NCBI GenBank assembly: GCA_965226775.1
Contig: CBDDEI010000002.1
Coordinates: forward strand, 434,001-498,000
Length of the DNA stretch: 64,000 nucleotides
Source of the DNA: CBDDEI01 sp965226775
GTDB lineage: Bacteria; Chloroflexota; Dehalococcoidia; SHYD01
Reading direction: 5' to 3'
Positions 52,070 through 59,480 of this stretch are shown piece after piece. The translations under genes were made by a program, and so were the position numbers. The stretch's first letter is position 1, and every line of letters begins with the position of its first letter. A model generated the notes under the pieces. The model was given only the letters and a program-made list of their open reading frames with translations. It was not told the DNA's origin and did not search any database.

Positions 52070-52927
52070 CTACCCGCCCGTGACCACGTCGGCCAGCCGC
52101 TGCACCTGGTCTACGTCTGCGGCGCAGGGCCAGAGGAGTTGCTCGTCCATGCCCACGTCCTCATCCGCTTTGATGCGGTCTCGGATCTCCTGGGGCGTGC
52201 GCATCACTCCTTGCATCGGGTCGCTGAAGCGGCTGTAGTACGCCTGGCGATAGGCGAGGGCCTGCGCTTCTACGTCGTCGCCCAGGAAGTAGTAGCCGCC
52301 CGCCACAAAGCGCGGTTTGCCGGGCCGTCCCAGCGCCTGCCACGCCTCCGCGACGATGTCGTAGTTCTTCCTGGCGGCTTCCGGTCCGCTGCCACCTGAG
52401 ATATAACCGTCGCCCCACTTGGCCGCTCGTTGCAAGGCTTGGGGCGCAGAGCCGCCAATGAGGAGGGGCGGGCCGCCTGCTCGCGCCGGTGGCGGGCCGA
52501 TAGGCCCAACTTGCTCCGATAGTGCTTCGCCTGCCCAGATGCGCTTCATCGTGGCGAGCTCCTGCTCAAAGCGCTTGCCCCGGGTGTGCATAGCCGCGGG
52601 CGCAGCCAGGAAGTCGTCCTCCCTGCCGCCAACTGCGATGCCCAGGGTGAGCCGTCCGCCGGAGAGCGCGTCCAGGGTAGCCACCTGCTTGGCCAGGATG
52701 CCCACAGGGCGCAGCGTGGTGATAAGAATAGCGGTGAGCAAGGGGATGCGCGTGGTCACTGCCGCGGCGGCCGCCAGCGCGATGAGCGGCTCGTAGTTGG
52801 GGAAGACGATGCGGTCCAGGGTGCTCAGGCTGGAGAAGGGGCCCGCGTCTGCCCGCCGCGCCCACTCCAGCGTAACGTCTCTGGTGACACCGGGTATGGT
52901 TATGGGAGCTCCTATGCCAATGTCCAT
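52070..52927 (-). CDS. LLM-class flavin/F420-dependent oxidoreductase
   Basis: A 285-residue luciferase-like TIM-barrel enzyme. It shows MDIGIGAPITIPGVTRDVTL, the LDRIVFPNYEPLIALAAAAA block, TRIPLLTAILITTLRPVGILAKQVATLDALSGGRLTLGIAVGGRED (the most conserved LLM stretch, split here by my quotation), GPPPARAGGPPLLIGG and WGDGYISGG. Whether FMN or F420 is used cannot be told; F420 genes were not seen in this window. It sits between DinB and thiS. Confidence 0.88.
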   Translation of the reverse strand: MDIGIGAPITIPGVTRDVTLEWARRADAGPFSSLSTLDRIVFPNYEPLIALAAAAAVTTRIPLLTAILITTLRPVGILAKQVATLDALSGGRLTLGIAVGGREDDFLAAPAAMHTRGKRFEQELATMKRIWAGEALSEQVGPIGPPPARAGGPPLLIGGSAPQALQRAAKWGDGYISGGSGPEAARKNYDIVAEAWQALGRPGKPRFVAGGYYFLGDDVEAQALAYRQAYYSRFSDPMQGVMRTPQEIRDRIKADEDVGMDEQLLWPCAADVDQVQRLADVVTGG

Positions 52928-52932
52928 CGATC

Positions 52933-53139
52933 CTATCCTCCTCCTACCATGCGGACGATCTCCAAAGTATCACCGTCCTGCAAAATTACCTCACGATACT
53001 CCGACTTCAGGAGCACCTCGCCGTTGCATGCCACCGCCATGAAGGGGAGCACCAGATTATGAGCCTCCAGGTACTCCTGGACGGTCTGCGCCTGCTGCAG
53101 CGTCTTAGCCTCGCCATTCACGGTAAACGTCAGGGGCAT
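52933..53139 (-). CDS. thiS: sulfur carrier protein ThiS
   Basis: Ubiquitin-like protein that carries sulfur as a C-terminal thiocarboxylate to ThiG. The protein starts MPLTFTVNGEAKTLQQAQTV and ends DGDTLEIVRMVGGG; the Gly-Gly end is the site of activation, here with one additional Gly. At 68 residues it is of standard size. An in-frame ATG at 53151 would add MVNE. Immediately upstream lies family A copy A7, so its promoter must be inside or beyond the repeat array. thiF is not visible. Confidence 0.9.
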   Translation of the reverse strand: MPLTFTVNGEAKTLQQAQTVQEYLEAHNLVLPFMAVACNGEVLLKSEYREVILQDGDTLEIVRMVGGG

Positions 53140-53154
53140 TTCATTGACCATAGC

Positions 53155-53307
53155 ACCCCCATCCTAACCTTCCCCCATGCGAGGGGGAAGGAACAGTGCG
53201 GAGGGAACCGTAGTTCCTGCACTGCATATACTGTCTCGCCTCGCCGTTGCCTTTGCGTACCGGGGCCATTTCCTCCCCCTTTAATGGGGGAGGACTAAGG
53301 TGGGGGT
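53155..53307. repeat. family A palindromic element, copy A7 (forward)
   Basis: ACCCCCATCCTAACCTTCCC to AAGGTGGGGGT, adjoining the thiS start. Confidence 0.9.
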
Positions 53308-53397
53308 CGTCCCCCAACGCTTCAAAGATTCTCTGCTTCACCGAATCTAGCTCAAAATACACGTCATTGTTCCAGCACCGCTACATTAGCCATAGCC
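53308..53397 (-). pseudogene. DUF559 gene with internal deletion
   Basis: The minus strand starts at GTGGCTATGGCTAATGTA, matching the start region of the intact gene (GTGGCGATGCCCAATGTA), and then jumps to CTGGAACAATGACGTGTATT, equal to the codons for FWNNEVF near its end, continuing ELDSVKQRIFEALGDD. About 230 internal bases are missing. Confidence 0.8.
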
Positions 53398-53543
53398 ACC
53401 CCCATCCTAACCTTCCCCCATGCGAGGGGGAAGGAACCGAGGGCCGTGGTTCCTGCACTGCATATACTCTCACGCCTCGCCGTTGCCTTTGCGTACCGGG
53501 GACATTTCCTCCCCCTTTAATGGGGGAGGATTAAGGTGGGGGT
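53398..53543. repeat. family A palindromic element, copy A8 (forward)
   Basis: Complete 146-bp copy. It encodes the last 28 residues of the DUF559 protein in antisense (PHLNPPPLKGEE). Confidence 0.9.
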
Positions 53544-53868
53544 CGTCCCCCAACGCTTCAAAGATTCGCTGCTTCACCGAATCTAGCTCAGAAAACACTT
53601 CATTGTTCCAGAACCGAAGGACTTGAAAGCCCTGGGATTCCAGCCAAGCGGTTCTAGCACCATCAGAAGCCTCATGCTCCAAATGTTGGCCGCCGTCTAA
53701 TTCAATGACCAGCCGCTTTTCAAAGCAGGCGAAGTCTACGATATAGTTGCAAATCGGCGCTTGTCGTCTGAAGCGACCTCCCAGCTGTTTGAACCGCAGG
53801 TGCTGCCACAGCAAACGTTCTGCGTCGGTGAGATTACGGCGCAGGTTGCGTGCGTTTACATTGGGCAT
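53470..53868 (-). CDS. DUF559 endonuclease-like protein
   Basis: A 132-residue protein with the DUF559 fold, related to very-short-patch-repair and type II nuclease folds. It shows ARNLRRNLTDAERLLWQHLR, LGGRFRRQAPICNYIVDFACFEKRL, VIELDGGQH, TAWLESQGFQVLRFWNNEVF. The likely catalytic set is the Asp of VDF and the Glu and Asp of IELDGGQH. The start ATG 53868 uses GGGGGTGG from the end of element A9 as ribosome site, and the last ~28 residues lie in element A8. In vivo role unknown; the link to palindromic elements is discussed in the findings. Confidence 0.85.
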   Translation of the reverse strand: MPNVNARNLRRNLTDAERLLWQHLRFKQLGGRFRRQAPICNYIVDFACFEKRLVIELDGGQHLEHEASDGARTAWLESQGFQVLRFWNNEVFSELDSVKQRIFEALGDDPHLNPPPLKGEEMSPVRKGNGEA

Positions 53869-53872
53869 CGCC

Positions 53873-54018
53873 ACCCCCATCCTAACCTTCCCCCATGCGA
53901 GGGGGAAGGAACTGAGGGCCGTGGTTCCTGCACTGCATATACGCTCACGCCTCGGCGGTGCCTTTGCGTACCGGGGATATTTCCTCCCCCTTAGATGGGG
54001 GAGGACTAAGGTGGGGGT
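53873..54018. repeat. family A palindromic element, copy A9 (forward)
   Basis: Complete copy upstream of the DUF559 start. Confidence 0.9.
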
Positions 54019-54055
54019 CGTCCCCCAACGCTTCAAAGATTAGCCGCTTCACTGC

Positions 54056-54201
54056 ACCCCCATCCTAACCTTCCCCCATGCGAGGGGGAAGGAACAACAG
54101 GCGGTGGTTCCTACACTGCATACGCTGTCTTGTCTCGCCGTTGACGGTGAACGTCAGCGTCCTTTCCTCCCCCTTTGATGGGGGAGGATTAAGGTGGGGG
54201 T
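54056..54201. repeat. family A palindromic element, copy A10 (forward)
   Basis: Complete copy. Its centre carries the thiS-like variant (TCTCGCCGTTGACGGTGAAC then GTCAGCGTCC). Confidence 0.88.
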
Positions 54202-54234
54202 CGTCCGCCAAGTTGGCTTTGAGTACCAGCGTCA

Positions 54235-54513
54235 TTACTTAGCCTGGTCCTTCTCCATGTACTCGCGGATCTTCCGCTCTTCCCACGCTTTGCCTGGGAA
54301 GTTAGGAAACAAGAACACTCCTGCTCCGTGCACGCCCAAGCCGATGCCCCACCCGATGAGCGTCCAATAAAACCACGGCCCTCCCGGCGTCATGACATCC
54401 AGAATAAAGAGGCCAACATTGACCAGGAGATAGATCAGGGCGTGACCGTAAAAGCCTTTTTCGTCATCCACCCGCTTCTTGGCACGATGGTAACGTTCGC
54501 TCTCAGTGGTCAT
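54235..54513 (-). CDS. 2TM-domain protein
   Basis: A 92-residue membrane protein of the 2TM family: SERYHRAKKRVDDEKGFYGH, ALIYLLVNVGLFILDVMTPGG, PWFYWTLIGWGIGLGVHGAGVF, and an amphipathic end KAWEERKIREYMEKDQAK. Such domains also occur at the N-terminus of some histidine kinases. ATG 54513 has GGAGGAAAAAG upstream. It ends the thiE transcription unit; a link to thiamine is positional only. Confidence 0.85.
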   Translation of the reverse strand: MTTESERYHRAKKRVDDEKGFYGHALIYLLVNVGLFILDVMTPGGPWFYWTLIGWGIGLGVHGAGVFLFPNFPGKAWEERKIREYMEKDQAK

Positions 54514-54515
54514 GG

Positions 54516-55187
54516 TTATCTTTTTCCTCCTCCTGTCTGGCCCAGCGCTGCCCAAAGCGCCTGCGCCGCATAGCGAGGGTCCTCCGCTTTCAGGATAGCC
54601 GTTATTACTGCTACGCCCGCTGCTCCTGAGCCCATCACCTGGACTGCCCGGGCGGCATCGACGCCACCGATGGCCAGCACCGGCACCGGCAAGGCCTCTT
54701 GGGTGTCTTCCCGCAGGCCGGCGACCAGAGATTGCAAGATGTCCCACCCCAGGGCCGGCTCGTCCGGATGCGATGGCGATGGAAACACCGACCCCAGTAT
54801 CAGATAGTCCGCCCCCTTGGCGGCTGCGACCTTTGCCCCCTCCTCGGAGTGCACCGACCGCCCGATAAGCTTGTCCGGACCCAGCACCTTGCGCGCCGCC
54901 TCTACGCTGAGGCCATTCTCCGGAAGCTGCACGCCGTCTGCATCCAGCGCGTCCGCCACGTCCGCCCGGTCGTTGACGATGAGCAGCGCTCGGCCTGCAA
55001 TGGCGCGCTGCAACTCAGCGCCCAGTTCAAACAGCTCTGCCGTGGGCAGGTCTTTCTCCCGGAGCTGCACCAGGTTCACGCCGCCTTCCACCGCTTCCGT
55101 AACAACGTGCACCAGCGCCCCTTCAGCCACCGCGTGGCGGTCCGTCACCAGCATGAGGGCAGGTCTGGGCAGCTGTACTCTAGACAT
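54516..55187 (-). CDS. thiE: thiamine phosphate synthase
   Basis: Couples HMP diphosphate with thiazole phosphate to give thiamine phosphate. The 223-residue TIM barrel shows LMLVTDRHAVAEGALVHVV, GGVNLVQLREKDLPTAEL, LLIVNDRADVADALDADGVQL, LIGRSVHSEEGAKVAAAKGADYLILGSVFPSPSH, and VLAIGGVDAARAVQVMGSGAAGVAVI, the complete family pattern. It joins the products of ThiC (pyrimidine) and ThiG/ThiS/ThiO (thiazole) encoded nearby. Upstream, family B repeats separate it from thiG. Confidence 0.95.
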   Translation of the reverse strand: MSRVQLPRPALMLVTDRHAVAEGALVHVVTEAVEGGVNLVQLREKDLPTAELFELGAELQRAIAGRALLIVNDRADVADALDADGVQLPENGLSVEAARKVLGPDKLIGRSVHSEEGAKVAAAKGADYLILGSVFPSPSHPDEPALGWDILQSLVAGLREDTQEALPVPVLAIGGVDAARAVQVMGSGAAGVAVITAILKAEDPRYAAQALWAALGQTGGGKR

Positions 55188-55227
55188 GGGCGCGCATCCT
55201 AGTCATCGTCGTTCCTAACAACGCCTT

Positions 55228-55760
55228 GTCATTCTGAGTGAAGCGAATCCACTGCGGGCGCTCGTACTGTGGCTTCCACTTCCGTCCTCGCAAGAGGCGA
55301 GTCGTTCAGAATGACAGTGCCTCCAACCGGTGCCTTCTTCTGAGTGAAGCGAAGTCCCGCTCGTGCGAGAGGCGAGTCGAGTCGTTCAGAATGACAGTGC
55401 CTCCAACCGTCCCATCGCGCCTTGTCATTCTGAGTGAAGCGAAGAATCCACTGCGGGCGCTCGTACTGTGGCTTCTTCCGTCCTCGCGAGAGGCGAGTCG
55501 TTCAGAATGACAGTGCCTCCAACCGTCCCACCGCGCCTTGTCATTCTGAGTGACTGTGGGCGCTCGTGATAGCGAAGAATCCACTGCGGGCGCTCGTACT
55601 GTGGCTTCTTCCGTCCTCGCGAGAGGCGAGTCGTTCAGAATGACAGTGCCTCCAACCGTCCCACCGCGCCTTGTCATTCTGAGTGCAGCGAAGAATCCAC
55701 TGCGTCCCAGCGCTCGTACTGTGGCTTCTCTAGTCCTCGCGAGAGGCGAGTCCCTCAGAG
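55228..55760. repeat. cluster of about five family B REP-like palindromes
   Basis: Copies at about 55228-55316, 55338-55400 (partial), 55422-55511, 55539-55645 (with a small insertion) and 55669-55760. Typical text is CTTGTCATTCTGAGTGAAGC, GAAGAATCCACTGCGGGCGC, TCCTCGCGAGAGGCGAGTCG and TTCAGAATGACAGTGCCTCC, with AACCGTCCCACCGCGC between units, so about 120-bp units are in tandem. This fills the ~590 bases between thiE and thiG. Confidence 0.88.
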
Positions 55761-55772
55761 CGACAGTGCCCC

Positions 55773-56561
55773 TTACCGTCCCACCGCCTGCGGCACGCCT
55801 GCCGTGGGACTGCTGGCCGCTGCGGCGTCTTTGCGCGGGATACGGCCGGCGATGTACGCCTTGCGGCCTGCCTCCACGCCCTGTTTAAAGGCCTCCGCCA
55901 TCAGGCCGGGGTCCTGTGCCTGCGCGATGGCCGTGTTCACCAGGCATGCGTCCGCGCCCACCTCCATCGCTAGTGATGCGTCTGAAGGAACGCCTAGTCC
56001 CGCGTCCACAACGACCGGCACGTGCGCCTGCTCGATGATGATACGGATCTCTTCCAGCGTCAGGATGCCCTGCCCGGAGCCGATGGGCGATCCCAGCGGC
56101 ATCACCGTGGCGCAGCCGATCTCTTCCAGCCGTCTGGCCAGGATGGGGTCTGCGCCAATGTAGGGCAGCACTATAAAGCCCTCCTTGATGAGCATCTCCG
56201 CCGCCCGTAGCGTATCGATGGGGTCGGGCAGCAACGAGGCCGGGTCCGGCTGTACCTCCAGCTTGATCCAGGCGCTGCCGGTGACCTCCCGCGCCAGCCG
56301 CGCGGTGAACACGGCCTCTTCCGCAGTCTTTGCGCCCGCGGTGTTGGGCAGGATGACGTACTTGTCCCAATCTATATAGTCCAGCAGCGTCTTTTTCTGT
56401 GGGTCGCTCAGGTCCAGGCGGCGGATGGCTACCGTGATCATCTCCACGCCGGACGCCTCGATGGCCGCCGACTGCTCTTCCATAGAGCGGTACCGCCCCG
56501 TGCCGATGATCAGCCGGGTGTTGAACGTCCTACCTGCGATTATCAGTGGTTCGTCTTGCAT
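55773..56561 (-). CDS. thiG: thiazole synthase ThiG
   Basis: Builds the thiazole phosphate of thiamine from DXP, iminoacetate and ThiS-thiocarboxylate. The 262-residue TIM barrel shows LIIAGRTFNTRLIIGTGRY, EASGVEMITVAIRR, LPNTAGAKTAEEAVFTARLARE, WIKLEVQPDP with the Schiff-base Lys, VMPLGSPIGSGQGI and VVVDAGLGVPSDASLAMEVGADACLVNTAI. The last residues (AGVPQAVGR) and the stop come from family B repeat DNA. DXP also feeds Dxr at 3 kb. Confidence 0.95.
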   Translation of the reverse strand: MQDEPLIIAGRTFNTRLIIGTGRYRSMEEQSAAIEASGVEMITVAIRRLDLSDPQKKTLLDYIDWDKYVILPNTAGAKTAEEAVFTARLAREVTGSAWIKLEVQPDPASLLPDPIDTLRAAEMLIKEGFIVLPYIGADPILARRLEEIGCATVMPLGSPIGSGQGILTLEEIRIIIEQAHVPVVVDAGLGVPSDASLAMEVGADACLVNTAIAQAQDPGLMAEAFKQGVEAGRKAYIAGRIPRKDAAAASSPTAGVPQAVGR

Positions 56562-56776
56562 AGGGCTATCCTCTTGCTAACTTCTGGCCTCTGCCGGCTC
56601 CAATTCAAGGGTGAGGGCAAATACGCTAACGTCTCTGCTCGGCGTGCACACACCACTAGTTGGTTGGCTGCGTGGTACGCGCGGGAGACGGTGGTCTTAT
56701 AGTTGCCGTCCTCGTACGCCGTGCGTGCTGCCTTCAGGGAGCCGGCGCCTCGCTCCAACAGCCCACCTGACTGCAT
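56543..56776 (-). pseudogene. truncated HEPN-domain fragment
   Basis: The first ~45 of 77 residues, LLERGAGSLKAARTAYEDGN, YKTTVSRAYHAANQLVVCAR, resemble the first two helices of a HEPN domain (small RNase or nucleotidyltransferase partner). The rest is unrelated and probably out of frame, and no conserved Rx4-6H motif remains. It overlaps the end of the preceding gene by 43 bases. Likely a remnant of a toxin-antitoxin-type pair. Confidence 0.45.
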
Positions 56777-57225
56777 GGGTGTCCCTCCGGGTAGGCTTCC
56801 TGTGCGGCGTCAGTGTCGGAGAAGGGGAGCCAGCCACCGCTGGCCTTCAGCTCGCCCACCCCTTTGAGCGCCGTTTCCGACTTCTCTCTAACGTAGCGGC
56901 AGCCCTCGTCCCGATGGATGATGTAGCTCATGTTGGACGTGTCTACATTCACCCACACGGCAGCGGTTGTTGGCGCTTCTGGCATGGCCGTGATGGGAGC
57001 TTCAGGCGCAGCCACTTCCTCGGCCGGCTCCAGCGTGGCCGAAGAACCCTCCACCAATTCGTCATCTTTGGGGGACAGCAACTGGTCTGCCAGCATCTCC
57101 AGCTCTCGCTTACCGCGGAACGCGTTGCGGATGGCGATGTCGGCTAAGGATTGGGCCTCACGCTTGTTTAGCCACACTACGAATGCGGCGGTGCCTGCGG
57201 CTAGTACTATGACTGCTGGCAGCAT
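56734..57225 (-). CDS. hypothetical single-pass membrane protein with Cys/His C-terminal domain
   Basis: A 163-residue protein. Residues 1-20 (MLPAVIVLAAGTAAFVVWLN) form a membrane anchor, followed by a charged helix, an Ala/Pro/Glu-rich linker (residues ~60-95), and a C-terminal part with IIHRDEGCRYVRE and AYPEGHPCSQVGC. The spacing of His and Cys in the last part recalls small domains in which HR..C and PC..C bind zinc or form disulfides. ATG 57225 has GGAG eight bases before. It lies five bases downstream of thiC, within the riboswitch-controlled unit; role unknown. Confidence 0.6.
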   Translation of the reverse strand: MLPAVIVLAAGTAAFVVWLNKREAQSLADIAIRNAFRGKRELEMLADQLLSPKDDELVEGSSATLEPAEEVAAPEAPITAMPEAPTTAAVWVNVDTSNMSYIIHRDEGCRYVREKSETALKGVGELKASGGWLPFSDTDAAQEAYPEGHPCSQVGCWSEAPAP

Positions 57226-57229
57226 TGGT

Positions 57230-59011
57230 TTACTCCTGCTGATAGATCTTGCCGCCCTTGGCAAGGAACTCTTTGGCCTTATCTTCCATGCCCTGGACGA
57301 GGGCCGTCTGGTCGTCCATACCGTGCTGCTCCGCGTAGTCTCGCACGTCCTGAGTAATGCGCATGCTGCAGAAGTGCGGCCCGCACATGGAGCAGAAATG
57401 GGACACTTTGGCCGCTTCCACTGGCAGCGTCTCGTCGTGATACTCCTGTGCAGTCACCGGGTCTAGGGCAAGGTTGAACTGGTCCTTCCAGCGGAACTCG
57501 AAGCGCGCTTTCGAGATGGTGTCGTCCCACTGTTGCGCGCCGGGGTGGCCCTTGGCCACGTCTGCCGCGTGGGCCGCAATCTTGTAAGTGATGACGCCGT
57601 CCTTCACATCCTGCCGGTCCGGCAAGCCCAGGTGCTCCTTGGGTGTTACGTAGCACAGCATAGCCGTGCCGTACCACCCAATCATCGCCGCGCCAATGGC
57701 GGAGGTGATGTGGTCGTAGCCTGGCGCTATGTCTGTGGTCAGCGGGCCCAAGGTATAGAAGGGCGCCTCGTGGCACACCTCTAGCTGCAGGTCCATGTTC
57801 TCTTTGATCTTGTGCAGCGGCACGTGGCCGGGCCCCTCGATCATCACCTGCACGTCGTACTCCCAGGCTATCTTGGTCAGTTCGCCCAGGGTCTGCAGCT
57901 CGCCGAACTGCGCCTCGTCGTTGGCGTCGGCGATAGAGCCGGGGCGGAGGCCGTCGCCCAGCGAGAATGATACGTCGTACTGGCGCATGATCTCGCACAG
58001 CTCGCGGAAGTGGGTGTAGAGGAAGTTCTCTTGATGGTGGGCAAGGCACCAGGCGGCCATGATAGAGCCGCCCCGGGAGACGATGCCCGTCACCCGCTTG
58101 GCAGTCAGGGGGACGTACCGCAGGAGCACGCCGGCGTGGATGGTGAAGTAGTCCACACCCTGCTCGCACTGCTCAATAATGGTGTCCCGGTAGACCTCCC
58201 AGCTCAGGTCCGCCACCACGCCGTTCACCTTCTCCAGCGCTTGGTAGATGGGCACGGTGCCGATGGGGACCGGCGAGTTGCGGATGATCCACTCCCGGGT
58301 GGTGTGGATGTTCTTGCCCGTGGAAAGGTCCATGACGGTGTCTGCTCCCCAGCGGGTGGACCACACCATCTTCTCCACCTCTTCGTCGATGGACGAGGCG
58401 ACGGCGGAGTTGCCGATGTTGGCGTTTATCTTCACCAGGAACCCCCGGCCGATGATCATCGGCTCCGACTCCGGGTGATTAATGTTCGATGGGATGATGG
58501 CGCGCCCGCGCGCCACCTCGTCCCGCACGAATGCGGGGTCCAGGCCCTCTCGCAGCGCAATATACTCCATCTCCGGCGTCACGATGCCCTGCTTGGCGTA
58601 GCGCATCTGGCTCACCGATGCGTCGTTCTTGCTCCGCAGCAGCTTACGCTTCAGACCTGGGAACACATCCATGTTAGCCAGACTGTCCTTCAGGCCGTTG
58701 TCCAGCGGCTGCACCGCACGGCCCTCGTACTCCTCCACATCGCCGCGCTCCCGGACCCAGGCCGCGCGCAGGGCGGGCAGCCCCTCCCGCACGTTAGTGG
58801 CCGCGTCGGGGTCGGTGTAGGGGCCGCTGGTGTCGTACACCCGCAGCGGTGGGTTCTCCTCCGGGCCTTTGCGCCCCTGGGTAGGGGACAGCTCGATCTC
58901 CCGGAAGGGCACCCGCAGGTCTGGGCGGGAGCCGGTGACGTACACCTTGCGGCTGCCCGGGAACCCGGACTCGCTCATGTCCTTGATGGTCTTATCTATG
59001 GTCTGGGTCAT
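57230..59011 (-). CDS. thiC: phosphomethylpyrimidine synthase ThiC
   Basis: Radical-SAM enzyme that rearranges AIR to HMP phosphate, the pyrimidine half of thiamine. The ~593-residue protein shows SRPDLRVPFREIELSPT, YDTSGPYTDPDA, MEYIALREGLDP, NINHPESEPMIIGRGF, DLSTGKNIH, DYFTIHAGVL, SLGDGLRPGSIADANDEAQF, EGPGHVPLHKI, and the C-terminal cluster motif CSMCGPHFCSM (CxxCxxxxC). ATG 59011 is chosen since GGAG lies seven bases upstream; ATG 59035 is possible. It is first in a unit preceded by a TPP riboswitch. Confidence 0.96.
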   Translation of the reverse strand: MTQTIDKTIKDMSESGFPGSRKVYVTGSRPDLRVPFREIELSPTQGRKGPEENPPLRVYDTSGPYTDPDAATNVREGLPALRAAWVRERGDVEEYEGRAVQPLDNGLKDSLANMDVFPGLKRKLLRSKNDASVSQMRYAKQGIVTPEMEYIALREGLDPAFVRDEVARGRAIIPSNINHPESEPMIIGRGFLVKINANIGNSAVASSIDEEVEKMVWSTRWGADTVMDLSTGKNIHTTREWIIRNSPVPIGTVPIYQALEKVNGVVADLSWEVYRDTIIEQCEQGVDYFTIHAGVLLRYVPLTAKRVTGIVSRGGSIMAAWCLAHHQENFLYTHFRELCEIMRQYDVSFSLGDGLRPGSIADANDEAQFGELQTLGELTKIAWEYDVQVMIEGPGHVPLHKIKENMDLQLEVCHEAPFYTLGPLTTDIAPGYDHITSAIGAAMIGWYGTAMLCYVTPKEHLGLPDRQDVKDGVITYKIAAHAADVAKGHPGAQQWDDTISKARFEFRWKDQFNLALDPVTAQEYHDETLPVEAAKVSHFCSMCGPHFCSMRITQDVRDYAEQHGMDDQTALVQGMEDKAKEFLAKGGKIYQQE

Positions 59012-59037
59012 GGTGTGCTCCGATACTCTGTTCATTC

Positions 59038-59210
59038 GTCATTCTGAGGAGCCTGAAGGGCGATGAATCAGCCATTAGCATGTGCCGAATTGGATTCTTC
59101 GCTTTGCCCGTTACGTTGCAATTGTCATTCTGAGGAGCCTGAAAGGCGACGAAGAATCCACCAGCGGGCATCCGAATTTGGATTCTATTCTTCGCTTGGC
59201 TCAGAACGAC
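59038..59210. repeat. two family B REP-like copies between riboswitch terminator and thiC
   Basis: GTCATTCTGAGGAGCCTGAA occurs at 59038 and again at about 59123, each followed by the inverted part (GGATTCTTCGC / GGATTCTATTCTTCGC). They lie inside the thiC leader. Confidence 0.75.
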
Positions 59211-59223
59211 GGCTATGCATTGT

Positions 59224-59258
59224 AAACAAAACAGCCGCAAGCTCTGGTTGCTCGCGGC
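59224..59258 (-). terminator. Rho-independent terminator of the TPP riboswitch
   Basis: On the minus strand GCCGCGAGC, a six-base loop, GCTTGCGGC, then TGTTTTGTTT. It starts about 20 bases after the riboswitch aptamer, so ligand binding would favour termination before thiC. Confidence 0.8.
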
Positions 59259-59279
59259 CTTCATTTTGATGTTGCCTAC

Positions 59280-59366
59280 ACCGCTTTCCTCCGCTCGCAT
59301 TACCGAGATCAGGTCTCTGGGGTCCTCTATAAAGAGCTCTCAGCCGTTGCCAGCTCCCCCAGCGGT
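59280..59366 (-). ncRNA. TPP (thiamine pyrophosphate) riboswitch
   Basis: The minus strand carries the aptamer core in order: ACCGCTGGGGGAGC, GGCTGAGAG, AGAGGACCCC, GACCTGATCTCGGTAATG, CGAGCGGAGGAAAGCGGT. CTGAGA and ACCTGATCT..GGTAATG..GGAGGAA are the conserved ligand-binding elements, and ACCGCT pairs with AGCGGT as the closing stem. It belongs to the THI-box class and is followed by a terminator, implying transcriptional repression of thiC and downstream genes by TPP. Confidence 0.93.
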
Positions 59367-59390
59367 CTGCCATATTCAGTTCGTGCGGCC

Positions 59391-59419
59391 AGTGTACGTG
59401 GGCGGGAAGAGGTTGTCAA
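59391..59419 (-). promoter_or_regulatory. promoter of the TPP riboswitch-thiC transcript
   Basis: On the minus strand TTGACA (59414-59419), 17-base spacer, TACACT (59391-59396), about 25 bases before the aptamer. Confidence 0.72.
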
Positions 59420-59431
59420 GTAGAACCGTAC

Positions 59432-59460
59432 TTGATATTGAGTATGATAAATCATATACT
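59432..59460 (+). promoter_or_regulatory. promoter and operator-like palindrome of the higBA-like pair
   Basis: TTGATA (59432-59437), 17-base spacer, TATACT (59455-59460). The spacer and -10 form a near palindrome, AGTATGAT-AA-ATCATATACT (59441-59460), a likely binding site for the XRE-type antitoxin. It is back to back with the thiC promoter, 12 bases apart. Confidence 0.7.
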
Positions 59461-59480
59461 ACACCCAATGGGTGAATGTA

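Larger units (their letters stand above)
53155..54201. mobile_element. tandem array of family A palindromes with a DUF559 gene
   Basis: Four direct copies of the family A element (A7-A10) alternate with a DUF559 gene in three states: reduced to about 90 bases between A7 and A8, intact between A8 and A9, and reduced to about 35 bases between A9 and A10. The repeating unit is therefore element plus DUF559 (475 bp when complete). The whole array lies between thiS and the 2TM gene, interrupting the thiamine locus. No transposase is present. Interpretation as a mobile element is inference. Confidence 0.6.

Noticed and set aside
53470..54036. 188-residue version of the DUF559 protein
   Set aside because: The first 56 residues (with PRYAKAPPRRE and VRMGV) translate the palindromic element A9; the domain starts at MPNVNARNLR (53868).
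59215..59475. 86-residue plus-strand frame
   Set aside because: It is antisense to the TPP riboswitch and its promoter.
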